Source: Carnobacterium_B sp040274945
GTDB lineage: Bacteria; Bacillota; Bacilli; Lactobacillales; Carnobacteriaceae
Length of the DNA stretch: 64,000 nucleotides
NCBI RefSeq assembly: GCF_040274945.1
Contig: NZ_JBEMAR010000001.1
Location: 1 to 64,000 of the forward strand
Direction of reading: 5' to 3'
Part shown: piece after piece, positions 26,589-34,281 of the stretch
Numbering within the stretch: position 1 is the stretch's first letter
Layout: every line of letters starts with the position of its first letter
The notes under the pieces: generated by a model
Seen by the model: the letters and a program-made list of their open reading frames with translations, nothing else
What the model was told of the DNA's origin: nothing
Database searches by the model: none
Translations under genes and position numbers: made by a program

Positions 26589-26630
26589 AAAAAAAGAGAC
26601 TTACTTAAAAAGGAGTAAGTCTCTTTTTTT
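26589..26630 (-). terminator. Strong terminator behind the HEPN-like gene
   Basis: AAAAAAGAGACTTACT pairs with AGTAAGTCTCTTTTTT around an eight-base loop; T-runs follow on both strands. It lies in the 543-base gap between the 270-residue membrane protein and the 648-residue HEPN-like protein, next to a repeat composite. Confidence 0.8.
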
Positions 26631-26634
26631 AATC

Positions 26635-26740
26635 AATAAATGATTCTATCTAAAATAGTGTATTGAAGGGTCAAATGTTACTTGTGTAATTGTACCCTTT
26701 TTATATCAATACATTAATTTATCTAATTTCATATGTTTAA
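26635..26740. repeat. Composite intergenic repeat: half A, hairpin, half B
   Basis: Half A (26635-26671) reads AATGATTCTATCTAAAATAG (shifted by one base) and half B (26703-26740) contains ATTTATCTAATTTCATATG; between them AAGGGT/ACCCTT form a hairpin with a T-run. The rest of the gap 26250-26792 is AT-rich and shows no gene that I can support. Confidence 0.7.
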
Positions 26741-26792
26741 AAGTTAAGACACAATTTTTTACCTATAAGATTTTTGTAGTACCCTTTATCAT

Positions 26793-28739
26793 CTACTCAA
26801 CAAAACCAAGGTCATAATGAGTTTTATTAGAAAGTCTTTTTTCTAATAAACTTCCATCGTAGATCTCTTTTGTAAAGTAATTTTGAAGATTAAATTCACC
26901 TTCCATGTATACATCTAATATTCTTTTGAATAGTGCATTTGCATACTGTTCAGAAAAATTAACTAAATATGGAATAAGATTTTTATCGACATAACCATTA
27001 TGGACTATTTGATTTCTACACTTATATATATAATCAATTGTTAACTTAACTTCTCTTCTTATTTCCTTGATTCGTTTTAAAGCCTCTTTATTATTTTTAT
27101 AGAATAACAAAGTATCTTCAATTTCATCTAAATAAACTTCTTTTGTCGTATAATCTTTTAATTCTTCCATTCGTTTATAAAAACTTACTAAAGATATTAT
27201 GAATCCTTCCGAATGTGACTCATAAATCTTTACATCCTGTAGGAAATTAGTCGGTAAATTTATCGTATCATCTGACTGGAAAAAACTTTGGCTATAAAAA
27301 TCAGTTAATCGAAAGAGATTACGAGTAGGTTCATATTTTTCCCATAAAAAATATATATTAGAGATTGTTTCTTTAATAAAATGGAATTTAGTTTCCTCGT
27401 CTCTTTTTGAAATATTCGCTAAACTCTCAACTGCAATCCAATAACTTAAAATCTTATCTTCATCTGTTTGCCATCGTGCCTTTGACATTATATCAATGAC
27501 GCTTAAAATGGTTTTCGCTTCATATAGCATTTCCTTTTTTTTTAATTCTTCTACGAGTTGTGAGATATCCTGAGTGTTCTTGTATTTATTTTCGGTTAAA
27601 GCTATAGGATTATTTTTACTTATATTCCTTCTCATTTTCTTGTCATCTCTAGAACCAAAAAGACTAGCGAAAGAGCCAAAATCTACACCAAATTTGCTAC
27701 CAATATACTGACCATCCCAAAAAAATTCATGATGATTATTAGCATAATACAAATTTAGCATATTTAGTAAATTTGAAAGCTTTGCTTCTGCTATTTTTTT
27801 GGCAGAAGTCTGAGAAGTTGCTGTTACCAAAATCTTTGCATTACATCTACTTTGGTATTTGTGTCTATCTTTGTAATCAAGTTCTTTATTTCCAGCTTCA
27901 ATACCGCTAGTATCAAAGGTTTCGTCAAAAATAGAATCTTCTTTAAATACTTTTTCAAAATCTGGACTGTAAAGTTTGCAACCAAATATTAAATCTTCAT
28001 TATTCTCTCTAGAGCTTACAAACATACCCCAAATAGGATAAATAAAAATATACTTGCTTTCATTAAAAAGTAAATTTTCCTTAAATAAATCCAATCGCTT
28101 TTGAATACTTAACCCATCTATATAAGCTATTTTTTCTTTATCAGTATCAATCTCTTTTGGTATTCCTTTATAACTTATATGTACGTTATCTTCATGAATA
28201 AAGTAAGTTTCAAATGAGTCTGAAACAAATTTTTTTACATCTTCAATATCCATACCTGAAGTTATCAAATCAATTATTATCTCTCTAGTTACTTCTTTTA
28301 CTTTTAATCTATCTTTTTTTTCAAATGATTTTCCTTCTAAAATTGGAAACAATTCATCAAATAGTACATATGCAAAACTTTGCTCAGAAATTAAGTTAGA
28401 TAGGTCTTTAGAAATAACATAAACTGCTCTTTTTTCCTTTTTTTCTAATTTTTCTTTTAAAATAAGTAATTCTTCTTTAAAAACACTTATGTATGTTTTT
28501 GAAAGAAGAGTTTCAATTAATTTAATGTATACTTTTCTATTATTTTCACTTTCAAATTGATTTAATTCATATTCATTAATAATGTCTAAAAGAACTATTC
28601 TGATATTTACAATATCAATACCAATCATTCCTTTTTTTACTTCTTCAGAAATTGAATTCCATTCATCATACCAATAAGTCAGTATTTGACTATAGAATGG
28701 ATCATCCTCAAATCTCTCCCAGTTCAAATTATCACCCAT
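26793..28739 (-). CDS. Large HEPN-domain protein (ApeA-like architecture)
   Basis: 648 residues, no signal or membrane segment. The C-terminal third is helical and holds Arg575-Asn576 to His580 in CRNQIVHNGYVDKNL, the R-x4-H active site of HEPN ribonucleases, preceded by the helical region ILSYWIAVESLANISKRDEE. A large N-terminal unknown domain with a C-terminal HEPN domain is the layout of ApeA-like antiphage proteins. The call is by motif and architecture only. The ATG has no clear binding site; a TTG four codons on has GGGTGAT before it. AT-rich and isolated by terminators, like a transferred defence gene. Confidence 0.6.
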   Translation of the reverse strand: MGDNLNWERFEDDPFYSQILTYWYDEWNSISEEVKKGMIGIDIVNIRIVLLDIINEYELNQFESENNRKVYIKLIETLLSKTYISVFKEELLILKEKLEKKEKRAVYVISKDLSNLISEQSFAYVLFDELFPILEGKSFEKKDRLKVKEVTREIIIDLITSGMDIEDVKKFVSDSFETYFIHEDNVHISYKGIPKEIDTDKEKIAYIDGLSIQKRLDLFKENLLFNESKYIFIYPIWGMFVSSRENNEDLIFGCKLYSPDFEKVFKEDSIFDETFDTSGIEAGNKELDYKDRHKYQSRCNAKILVTATSQTSAKKIAEAKLSNLLNMLNLYYANNHHEFFWDGQYIGSKFGVDFGSFASLFGSRDDKKMRRNISKNNPIALTENKYKNTQDISQLVEELKKKEMLYEAKTILSVIDIMSKARWQTDEDKILSYWIAVESLANISKRDEETKFHFIKETISNIYFLWEKYEPTRNLFRLTDFYSQSFFQSDDTINLPTNFLQDVKIYESHSEGFIISLVSFYKRMEELKDYTTKEVYLDEIEDTLLFYKNNKEALKRIKEIRREVKLTIDYIYKCRNQIVHNGYVDKNLIPYLVNFSEQYANALFKRILDVYMEGEFNLQNYFTKEIYDGSLLEKRLSNKTHYDLGFVE

Positions 28740-28809
28740 ATTCTATATTTTTTTAAGATCGTTATATTTGAATCATTTATAATTTATAGTATACATATCT
28801 AGTATTTTT

Positions 28810-28978
28810 AATACTAGATTATAGTAGAGTGTATCTCGAGAACTACAAGGCATTGATTTCATTGAATTTATATTGTCTTTTATAAAGCTCTTAAAAATCC
28901 TACCATAAAAGTAATCTACCACTTTTTAAGAGATTGGGTCCTTTTTTATGACTGCTTAATTCTATGTATTTGATTATT
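28810..28978. repeat. Degenerate composite repeat with long-range hairpin
   Basis: Diverged half A (28810-28840, ending AGTAGAGTGTATCTCGAG) and half B (28943-28978, AATTCTATGTATTTGATT) flank a stem CTCTTAAAAA/TTTTTAAGAG. Same order as the other composites but poorly conserved. Confidence 0.4.
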
Positions 28979-29010
28979 TAATTCAAAAAATATAAATATA
29001 GGTTTTTTGG

Positions 29011-29193
29011 CTAGTTTTTATTTTTTTCTAAATACCAAAATATTAATCTAATGGTTATTGCTGTTATAGCTACAAACAGCAACCAACTTAATAAAAATCC
29101 ATCTAAAGAAAGATAACGTGATACAAAACAAGGATAAAATAGAAATAAAAGAAAATAGATAGATATAAGGATATAATACATGTAATTTTTCAT
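29011..29193 (-). CDS. Small membrane protein (60 aa)
   Basis: 60 residues with two hydrophobic segments (about 5-25 and 32-53) and a basic C-terminus. The ribosome binding site is weak (GGCGG eight bases upstream). No recognised family. Lies 33 bases behind the alpha/beta hydrolase gene on the same strand, so it could be its cotranscribed neighbour. Confidence 0.45.
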   Translation of the reverse strand: MKNYMYYILISIYFLLFLFYPCFVSRYLSLDGFLLSWLLFVAITAITIRLIFWYLEKNKN

Positions 29194-29226
29194 ATTAAAA
29201 CCGCCTAAATGCTTGTTGTTGTATTT

Positions 29227-30087
29227 TTAAGATTTAAAGAATTTATAAAACTCCTCGTAAGTCTCTTTTGGTGCTTCTTCTGCTAAATAATGCCCACAAT
29301 TGATTCCACGTCCTTGCACTTCATCAGCCCAATCTCGCCAGACCGACAACACATCATACCAGCCAGGAAGTTCACCTTGCTCACTCCACAATACCAGAAC
29401 GGGACAACTGATTTTTCTGATTCCTCGGTCCTCCTCATCTATTTTTAAGTCGATAGAAGCACCAGCTCGATAATCCTCGCACATTGCATAGATGGTATCA
29501 GGCTGATGAATACAGCGTAAATAATCAGCTAATGCTTCAGGATGAAATAGACTTCTGTCTCCTTGGAAATAGAAGTTATTAGGATTTTCACCAATCATCT
29601 TTTCAGGAAGATCAAAGGGCTGCGCTAGAAAGAACCAGTGCCAGAATCCCATAGCAAATTCTTTATTGGTCTGCTTAAACGCTTCTCCAGTGGGAATGAT
29701 ATCTAGGATAGCAAGTTTTGTAACAGCTTCTGGAAAATCAAGTGCTAAGCGATAGGCACATCTACCACCTCTATCATGTCCTGCAACAGCAAATTGGGTA
29801 AATCCTAACTGTTTCATTACAGCTATTTGATCTCTTGCCATTGCTCGTTTGGAATAAGGAAAGTGGTCTAACGTTGTTGGAGGCTTAGAACTATCCCCAT
29901 ATCCCCTTAAATCAGGCATAATTACAGTAAAGTCTTTAGCCAAAAGCGGAGCGATAAGGTGCCACATCATGTGAGTTTGGGGGTGACCATGTAGAAGCAG
30001 CAGCGGTGGACCTTCACCACCATAGCGTAACCGAATTTTAACTTCACCAGTATCTACTATTTTTAGTTTAAAATCTTCGAATAACAT
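29227..30087 (-). CDS. Alpha/beta hydrolase, haloacetate (fluoroacetate) dehalogenase-like
   Basis: 286 residues from the ATG at 30087, which has GGGGTG just upstream. The oxyanion region is LLHGHPQTH and the nucleophile elbow is AGHDRGGR: Asp105 with Arg106 and Arg109, the carboxylate-binding pair of fluoroacetate dehalogenases. His150-Trp151 in GFWHW and Tyr206 in EDYRAG match the halide pocket, and His266 in CGHYLAEEAP is the catalytic base. All key dehalogenase residues are present, so hydrolysis of a haloacetate is the best guess; a related carboxylate or epoxide substrate cannot be ruled out. Confidence 0.85.
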   Translation of the reverse strand: MLFEDFKLKIVDTGEVKIRLRYGGEGPPLLLLHGHPQTHMMWHLIAPLLAKDFTVIMPDLRGYGDSSKPPTTLDHFPYSKRAMARDQIAVMKQLGFTQFAVAGHDRGGRCAYRLALDFPEAVTKLAILDIIPTGEAFKQTNKEFAMGFWHWFFLAQPFDLPEKMIGENPNNFYFQGDRSLFHPEALADYLRCIHQPDTIYAMCEDYRAGASIDLKIDEEDRGIRKISCPVLVLWSEQGELPGWYDVLSVWRDWADEVQGRGINCGHYLAEEAPKETYEEFYKFFKS

Positions 30088-30275
30088 CTTTTCACCCCTT
30101 TTATAGTTATTCAATTAAATGTACTTTATTTAAAAGTAAAAAGCCCAATCTTAAGTATAACAAAATTGCTCTAATTTCATCTTTAATGATTCTGATATTA
30201 TGAAAGATAGAAACTTCCTTTTAAAAAATAAAGTTCTATTTTTTTAATTAAAAAACTTGCTTTAAAAAGATTCTA

Positions 30276-30306
30276 GATACATATTTTTATCTAATTTCAT
30301 GTATTA
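30276..30306. repeat. Intergenic palindromic repeat, copy
   Basis: GATACATATTTTTATCTAAT then TTCATGTATTAAT: the 3' half is identical to the consensus, the 5' arm diverged. Between the 67-residue membrane gene and the hydrolase gene. Confidence 0.65.
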
Positions 30307-30358
30307 ATAACTAAAAAAAACTGCTTGTCAAAATGCATAGACCACAAAAAAATTTAGA

Positions 30359-30562
30359 TTATCTGTTTTGTATTTTCGGCTTAAAGTAAACTGTCAACGC
30401 AGATATAATCAATGCACCTAATACTAATACCCAAAGATAATCTATAAATCCTTGGTATATATTATTATTAGATACCCATAAACTTATAAAGAAGATTACT
30501 AATATGAGCGCAATTTTCTTTAAAAATTCATAAAAAAATTGTTTTAATGTTATATTTTTCAT
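30359..30562 (-). CDS. Small membrane protein (67 aa)
   Basis: 67 residues with two hydrophobic segments (about 15-30 and 40-60) and a basic C-terminus YFKPKIQNR. GGAGG lies six bases before the ATG. Flanked on both sides by copies of the intergenic repeat, so it looks like a single-gene unit. No family recognised. Confidence 0.5.
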   Translation of the reverse strand: MKNITLKQFFYEFLKKIALILVIFFISLWVSNNNIYQGFIDYLWVLVLGALIISALTVYFKPKIQNR

Positions 30563-30602
30563 ACAATACCTCCTTTAGTTAACGATGGTATATTTAAGTA
30601 TT

Positions 30603-30635
30603 AGTACATGATTCTATCTAAATTCATGTATTTTA
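30603..30635. repeat. Intergenic palindromic repeat, copy
   Basis: GTACATGATTCTATCTAAAT followed by TCATGTATTTT: both arms (TACATGA and TCATGTA) intact. Upstream of the 67-residue membrane gene and downstream of the lipoprotein gene. Confidence 0.75.
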
Positions 30636-30689
30636 AATGTTTTCTTAGTGTTATTTGAATTGAGAGAATAAAATCTTCTTAATGAGTAG

Positions 30690-31264
30690 TTAAGGTTCTA
30701 CTATAATCGCTTCAGTAGACATTTTTTCTAATAAATCTCCATCATCATTAATATCTAAAGAAGCTATTTTTCCATCTTCAAATTCAACTCGACCAGTAGC
30801 AACAACCGTCTTCGTCTCGTCTTCATCTGTAGTATATTCTAGTGTTGCTTTGAAAGAATATCTGTTAGGATTCTCCTTATCTTTAGTCACTTCAACATTT
30901 TTGACAACTATTTGGTATCCTGCACCATCTGCATACAAGGAATAACTTATAGGGATTGACGTTTGGATAGTGAATTTTTCATACCCATACTCTGTAAAAT
31001 AATCTTCGTATGTATCTTTTAAAAGTGTATCCAAATCGTTTTCAGATTTTAAAATAGTTGATTCCGTTACTTCCTCATCCGATTGTAATTTCTCTATAGG
31101 ATATAATAGTGCAGTTACTAGTTGTTCATTTGGAGCCGTTAAAGCTTCTTTTAATACAGTTTTAATCGATTGAACATTTGAATCTTCTTCAGTTTTTGAG
31201 GAACAAGCTCCTACAGTAGTTAAAACAATGAGAAAGCAACAAATAAACAAGCTCTTTTTTTCAT
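30690..31264 (-). CDS. Lipoprotein with a homopolymer frameshift at its start
   Basis: About 190 residues. The body from 31250 is open and starts with a lipoprotein signal (LIVLTTVGAC, then SSKTEEDS). The proper start, ATG at 31264 with AAAGGAG nine bases upstream, is followed by seven A residues and falls out of frame, stopping after 14 codons. One more A would give MKKKSLFICCFLIVLTTVGA in frame. So the gene is either broken, switched by slippage in the A-run, or carries a sequencing error. The rest shows no known domain. Its promoter has two LytTR-type repeats (31320-31357). Confidence 0.65.
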
Positions 31265-31291
31265 TTTTTCACTCTCCTTTATTATTCAATT

Positions 31292-31357
31292 ATTATCTCA
31301 TTTATTCTTAAAAAGTAACGCAACCATTGGTTTACACCTAGCAACTACTAGTTTACA
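31292..31357 (-). promoter_or_regulatory. LytTR-type promoter with two 21-bp-period direct repeats
   Basis: On the minus strand TGTAAACTAGTAGTTGC (31341-31357) and TGTAAACCAATGGTTGC (31320-31336) are direct repeats exactly 21 bases apart, and the second ends 22 bases before a -10 GATAAT (31292-31297). Pairs of repeats two helical turns apart just upstream of the -10 are the usual sites for LytTR response regulators of peptide-sensing systems. No such regulator is in this window. Confidence 0.6.
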
Positions 31358-31372
31358 TTTAAGGATTAGTTC

Positions 31373-31467
31373 TTAATTCTATCTAAATAGAGTGTATTTA
31401 AGGCCGCCGGAGTACTTGCAGCCTTTTTTATCAATTCATGATTCTATCTAATTTTATGTATCTAAGT
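31373..31467. repeat. Composite intergenic repeat: half A, hairpin, half B
   Basis: Half A (31373-31402) TTAATTCTATCTAAATAGAG, hairpin AAGGC/GCCTT with T6 (31400-31425), half B (31429-31467) containing TTCATGATTCTATCTAATTT and TATGTATC. Between the LytTR-type promoter and the 71-residue membrane gene. Confidence 0.75.
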
Positions 31468-31493
31468 AATTAGAATTAGTAAATCTCAGCTAG

Positions 31494-31709
31494 TTAAGAA
31501 TTATATCCAAATACGAATGTATATAATAATATAAAAAGTGAAACGAATGTGAGTATTGATCCTATAACTATAATAATGAAAGCTACTATTGGGGTTTGTT
31601 TTCGTATTTTTATTCCAGCAGTTATTAGCAAAATTCCTCCAAACAAAAACATAGCTTCAAAAAGTAATATAGGCCATTTATATGCTATTGAATTTTTTAT
31701 GAATACCAT
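31494..31709 (-). CDS. Small membrane protein (71 aa)
   Basis: 71 residues with two long hydrophobic segments (about 12-32 and 40-66) joined by KIRKQTP. GAGGTGAC lies a few bases before the ATG. No recognised family. It follows the 137-residue YGFAP membrane gene by 75 bases on the same strand and may share its transcript. Confidence 0.5.
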   Translation of the reverse strand: MVFIKNSIAYKWPILLFEAMFLFGGILLITAGIKIRKQTPIVAFIIIVIGSILTFVSLFILLYTFVFGYNS

Positions 31710-31784
31710 AAGTCACCTCTCTTTCTAAAGGTTTTAACTAGCTGAAGTATAATATAAAAAACCAGAGTTAATTCTTTATGCAGA

Positions 31785-32198
31785 TTAAGGAGCGAAACCA
31801 TAAAAAGTTAACATGAAAAGGATATGTCCTATAGCAATTATTCCTGTCAATATAGCGATAGCTCCAATAATTATCACATATTTCAAAAAAACTAAATAGA
31901 TGTCTGCGTTCATTATTAATTTCCTAAACAGCAGTATCAAAATTACTCCCAAAGGAATAAATAATAAAAAATACAATGTAGCTAAACCATTATAGTAAAT
32001 GATTACTCCTTGATTAGGCAAAGATGTTTTGAAAAATATAGAAAAGGCTAATAGGAATACAATAAAGATTAAATTGACTACAACGGAGTAAATACGAAAC
32101 TGCTTTTTGTATTTACTAGGTAATTTAAGGCCAAAAGAGATTAAAACGTATATTGCAGAGATTACGACTGCAACGACAATATTTAATGGAAACTGCAT
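31785..32198 (-). CDS. Four-TM membrane protein ending in YGFAP
   Basis: 137 residues with four membrane segments (about 5-24, 38-58, 75-93 and 105-130) and the C-terminal end FYGFAP. AAGGAG lies seven bases upstream of the ATG. It is homologous to the protein at 49498-49917, which shares LFIP, FLK and the same YGFAP end. It lies behind a LytTR-type promoter (32391-32457) and a tiny ORF, a setting like that of bacteriocin immunity or accessory genes, but no function is proven. Confidence 0.6.
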   Translation of the reverse strand: MQFPLNIVVAVVISAIYVLISFGLKLPSKYKKQFRIYSVVVNLIFIVFLLAFSIFFKTSLPNQGVIIYYNGLATLYFLLFIPLGVILILLFRKLIMNADIYLVFLKYVIIIGAIAILTGIIAIGHILFMLTFYGFAP

Positions 32199-32279
32199 GT
32201 TGATTCTCCTTGTTATATCTAGAGATGGGTGCTCCCTCTAAACATGAATTTTTTAAGATATGTATAGTTATTAATTTCT

Positions 32280-32360
32280 TTAAAAATTAATAATTAGATT
32301 AAATCCAATAAATCCTAATTCAGACATTATCTGATTTCTTAAAAATAAAGTCCTTTTCGT
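32280..32360 (-). CDS. Possible 26-residue peptide with ACG in place of a start codon
   Basis: AGGAGG at 32370-32375 is followed nine bases later by ACG, opening a frame of 26 codons: KRTLFLRNQIM then SELGFIGFNLIINF, with a hydrophobic end. If the ACG was once ATG, this is a peptide gene directly behind the LytTR-type promoter at 32391-32457; ACG can also initiate weakly. An internal ATG gives only 15 residues without a binding site. Coding status uncertain. Confidence 0.35.
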   Translation of the reverse strand, partial: TKRTLFLRNQIMSELGFIGFNLIINF

Positions 32361-32390
32361 ACCTCTTGACCTCCTTTAATAGTTAACTTA

Positions 32391-32457
32391 ATTATACAAT
32401 AAAAAATACTCTATAAATAGCAACCAACAGTTTACAAGACGCAACCATTGGTTTGCA
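32391..32457 (-). promoter_or_regulatory. LytTR-type promoter with two 21-bp-period direct repeats
   Basis: TGCAAACCAATGGTTGC (32441-32457) and TGTAAACTGTTGGTTGC (32420-32436) on the minus strand, 21 bases apart, the second ending 23 bases before a -10 TATAAT (32391-32396). Nearly the same sequence and spacing as the site at 31292-31357, so both belong to one regulon. Confidence 0.65.
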
Positions 32458-32460
32458 TCC

Positions 32461-32502
32461 ATCAAAAAAGTAACCGTATAATTTAACGGTTACTTTTTTG
32501 AT
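32461..32502. terminator. Bidirectional terminator with 17-bp arms
   Basis: ATCAAAAAAGTAACCGT (32461-32477) pairs perfectly with 32486-32502 across an eight-base loop. It separates the methyltransferase gene from the LytTR-type promoter. The stretch 32199-32663 holds, besides this, only the tiny ORF, the promoter and a repeat composite. Confidence 0.85.
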
Positions 32503-32512
32503 TTATTTTTAC

Positions 32513-32613
32513 GAATAAATGAATCTATGTAAAATAGTGTGTTTTAGGCCACAAGGATATTTGTATCCTTATGGCCTATTTTATCAATACCTGTTTCTAT
32601 GGAATTTACTATC
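32513..32613. repeat. Composite intergenic repeat: half A, hairpin, half B
   Basis: Half A (32513-32545) AATGAATCTATGTAAAATAG (shifted by one base), a long hairpin TAGGCCA/TGGCCTA with inner AAGGATA/TATCCTT (32545-32578), then half B (32581-32613), diverged. Lies behind the methyltransferase gene. Confidence 0.7.
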
Positions 32614-32663
32614 AATTTTTAAAGTAAATTATTTTTGTATCTGAAAAATTAAAGCCCTTTATT

Positions 32664-33266
32664 TTAATTTTTTCTAGCACTTAAAATAAACCTTGATGTT
32701 TCTTGTTCATCATTCTCTTTTTCCGCATCATAAAAGATGTCTGACTGGATGTTTTGAAAGCCTATTTCTGATAAATCAGCAATTAATACAGCTCTATCTA
32801 TTCCATGTCCATGACCACTTGATGTTTTTTCTAATTTTTCCATTTCAATAATCAGTAATTGTCCATCTTCATTTACGGCATCATAAAGTTTTGTTAATAG
32901 TTTAAGACTGTCGGAAATGTGATGCAATACTAAAGAAAGAATAATGGTATCTGCTTTATAGGGAAGATGACCGTCTTTTTCAATATCTAGACAAAGTACG
33001 GACGCTTTTTTAGTATCAATATCTGTTAATTTCTTCTCAACCTGTTCGATCATTGCTGGAGATGCATCTACAAACAGCATAGATTCAAAATCCTCTAACA
33101 AATCTAGACCTACATTTCCTGTACCGCAACCGAAATCTATAGCTGTCTTTGTATGGTTTTTATCTAACAAACTGCGTATAGCATCGGTAGAACGTTTTGC
33201 CATATCCTTATTTTTTGCTGTATCGTATTTTGCTGCCAATTGATTAAATTGATTTATATGTCCCAT
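32664..33266 (-). CDS. Class I SAM-dependent methyltransferase
   Basis: 200 residues. SAM-binding motif I is TAIDFGCGTGNVGLDLL near residue 37, motif II includes LFVDASPAMIEQ, and LSLVLHHISD is the post-motif strand. I start at the ATG at 33266 (GGAG eight bases upstream) rather than the GTG at 33275, which abuts the GGAG. It follows a thioredoxin reductase-like gene and an Rrf2 regulator, suggesting a stress- or metalloid/thiol-linked methylation; the substrate is unknown. Confidence 0.85.
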   Translation of the reverse strand: MGHINQFNQLAAKYDTAKNKDMAKRSTDAIRSLLDKNHTKTAIDFGCGTGNVGLDLLEDFESMLFVDASPAMIEQVEKKLTDIDTKKASVLCLDIEKDGHLPYKADTIILSLVLHHISDSLKLLTKLYDAVNEDGQLLIIEMEKLEKTSSGHGHGIDRAVLIADLSEIGFQNIQSDIFYDAEKENDEQETSRFILSARKN

Positions 33267-33299
33267 TGCTTTCACTCCGCTCTTTTTTTATAGATCTAT

Positions 33300-34202
33300 T
33301 TATATTTCTTGAAAAGCTTCCTCACAAGAGTCCGCTATAATCCCTGCGCCTGCCATATGGCCTTGACTGGCAGAAACAATTAATTGAGAAGGTCCTGTTA
33401 TTTCTCCGGCTGCGTAAATACCTTTGATATTCGTGTGTCCCATCATATCCGTGACAATAAAACCTGCTTCGTTGATTTCTATGCCCAATTGTTCAACAAA
33501 AGGAAAGTTAGTATCCAGTACTGTTGTACAAAAGCCACCTGATCTGTTGTTTTCTTCTCCGCTTTCGAAGACAATGCTCTGAAGTTCTCCACCTTTACCT
33601 TTTAATTCAACGATACTTTCTTCGATCAGGCGAATATTATTTGTTTCCAAAACTTTCTTCTGCTCAGCAGTAAAAACGCTGTTTCCGTTAGTGGCCACAA
33701 TTAGATCATCTGTCCAATTTTTCAATAATTTAGCAACATGTAAAGCCTGAATCGATTCTGCTATGAGTACCAAGGGTCTGTCTTTCATTTCCCATCCATC
33801 GCAGAAAGGACAAGAGAAAATACTATTTCCGTAATACTGTTCAATTCCTTTCACATCCGGAAGTGTCTCTTTCACTCCTGTAGCTAAAACGATATTTTTA
33901 GTTTGAATTGTTTCCCCTGAATCGGTGGTCAACTTAAATGAGTTTTCCAGCGTTTTTTCAATAAATAGAATTTTGTCATTTTTGATAGAAATGGTTGGAT
34001 AGTTTAGTAAATCTCTTCTGCCTTCTTTTCTGAAATCTTCCGGTTTAATTCTATCTCTCGTTAAAAAAGCGTGAGTTTCATGTGTCACAGCATTTCTAGG
34101 TTTTTCTTCATCGATAAGAAGCACCTGTTTTTTTCCTCTTCCGGCTACTAAAGAAGCACTCATACCTGCTGGACCTCCACCGATTACAACAACGTCTATC
34201 AT
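33300..34202 (-). CDS. Thioredoxin reductase-like NAD(P)/FAD oxidoreductase
   Basis: 300 residues. FAD motif VIGGGPAGMSAS at the start, a redox-active pair Cys131-Cys134 in FSCPFCDGWE, and the second FAD motif IKGIYAAGEIT. It resembles thioredoxin reductase but is somewhat shorter and more diverged, like the TrxR-like proteins that act on small disulfides or bacillithiol. It lies between an Rrf2 regulator and a methyltransferase; a hairpin overlaps the Rrf2 stop codon ahead of it. Confidence 0.85.
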   Translation of the reverse strand: MIDVVVIGGGPAGMSASLVAGRGKKQVLLIDEEKPRNAVTHETHAFLTRDRIKPEDFRKEGRRDLLNYPTISIKNDKILFIEKTLENSFKLTTDSGETIQTKNIVLATGVKETLPDVKGIEQYYGNSIFSCPFCDGWEMKDRPLVLIAESIQALHVAKLLKNWTDDLIVATNGNSVFTAEQKKVLETNNIRLIEESIVELKGKGGELQSIVFESGEENNRSGGFCTTVLDTNFPFVEQLGIEINEAGFIVTDMMGHTNIKGIYAAGEITGPSQLIVSASQGHMAGAGIIADSCEEAFQEI

Positions 34203-34254
34203 CTTTTCTCCTCCTATAAACTCTATTAAAGACCTTTAATATCTATAATTAGCA

Positions 34255-34281
34255 TAAAAATTAGCGAAACACTAATTTTTT
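34255..34281 (-). terminator. Weak hairpin between rrf2 and the oxidoreductase
   Basis: Minus-strand AAAAATTAG / CTAATTTTT with a seven-base loop and short T-run, overlapping the end of the Rrf2 gene. It could partly terminate transcription and lower the downstream genes relative to the regulator. Confidence 0.45.
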
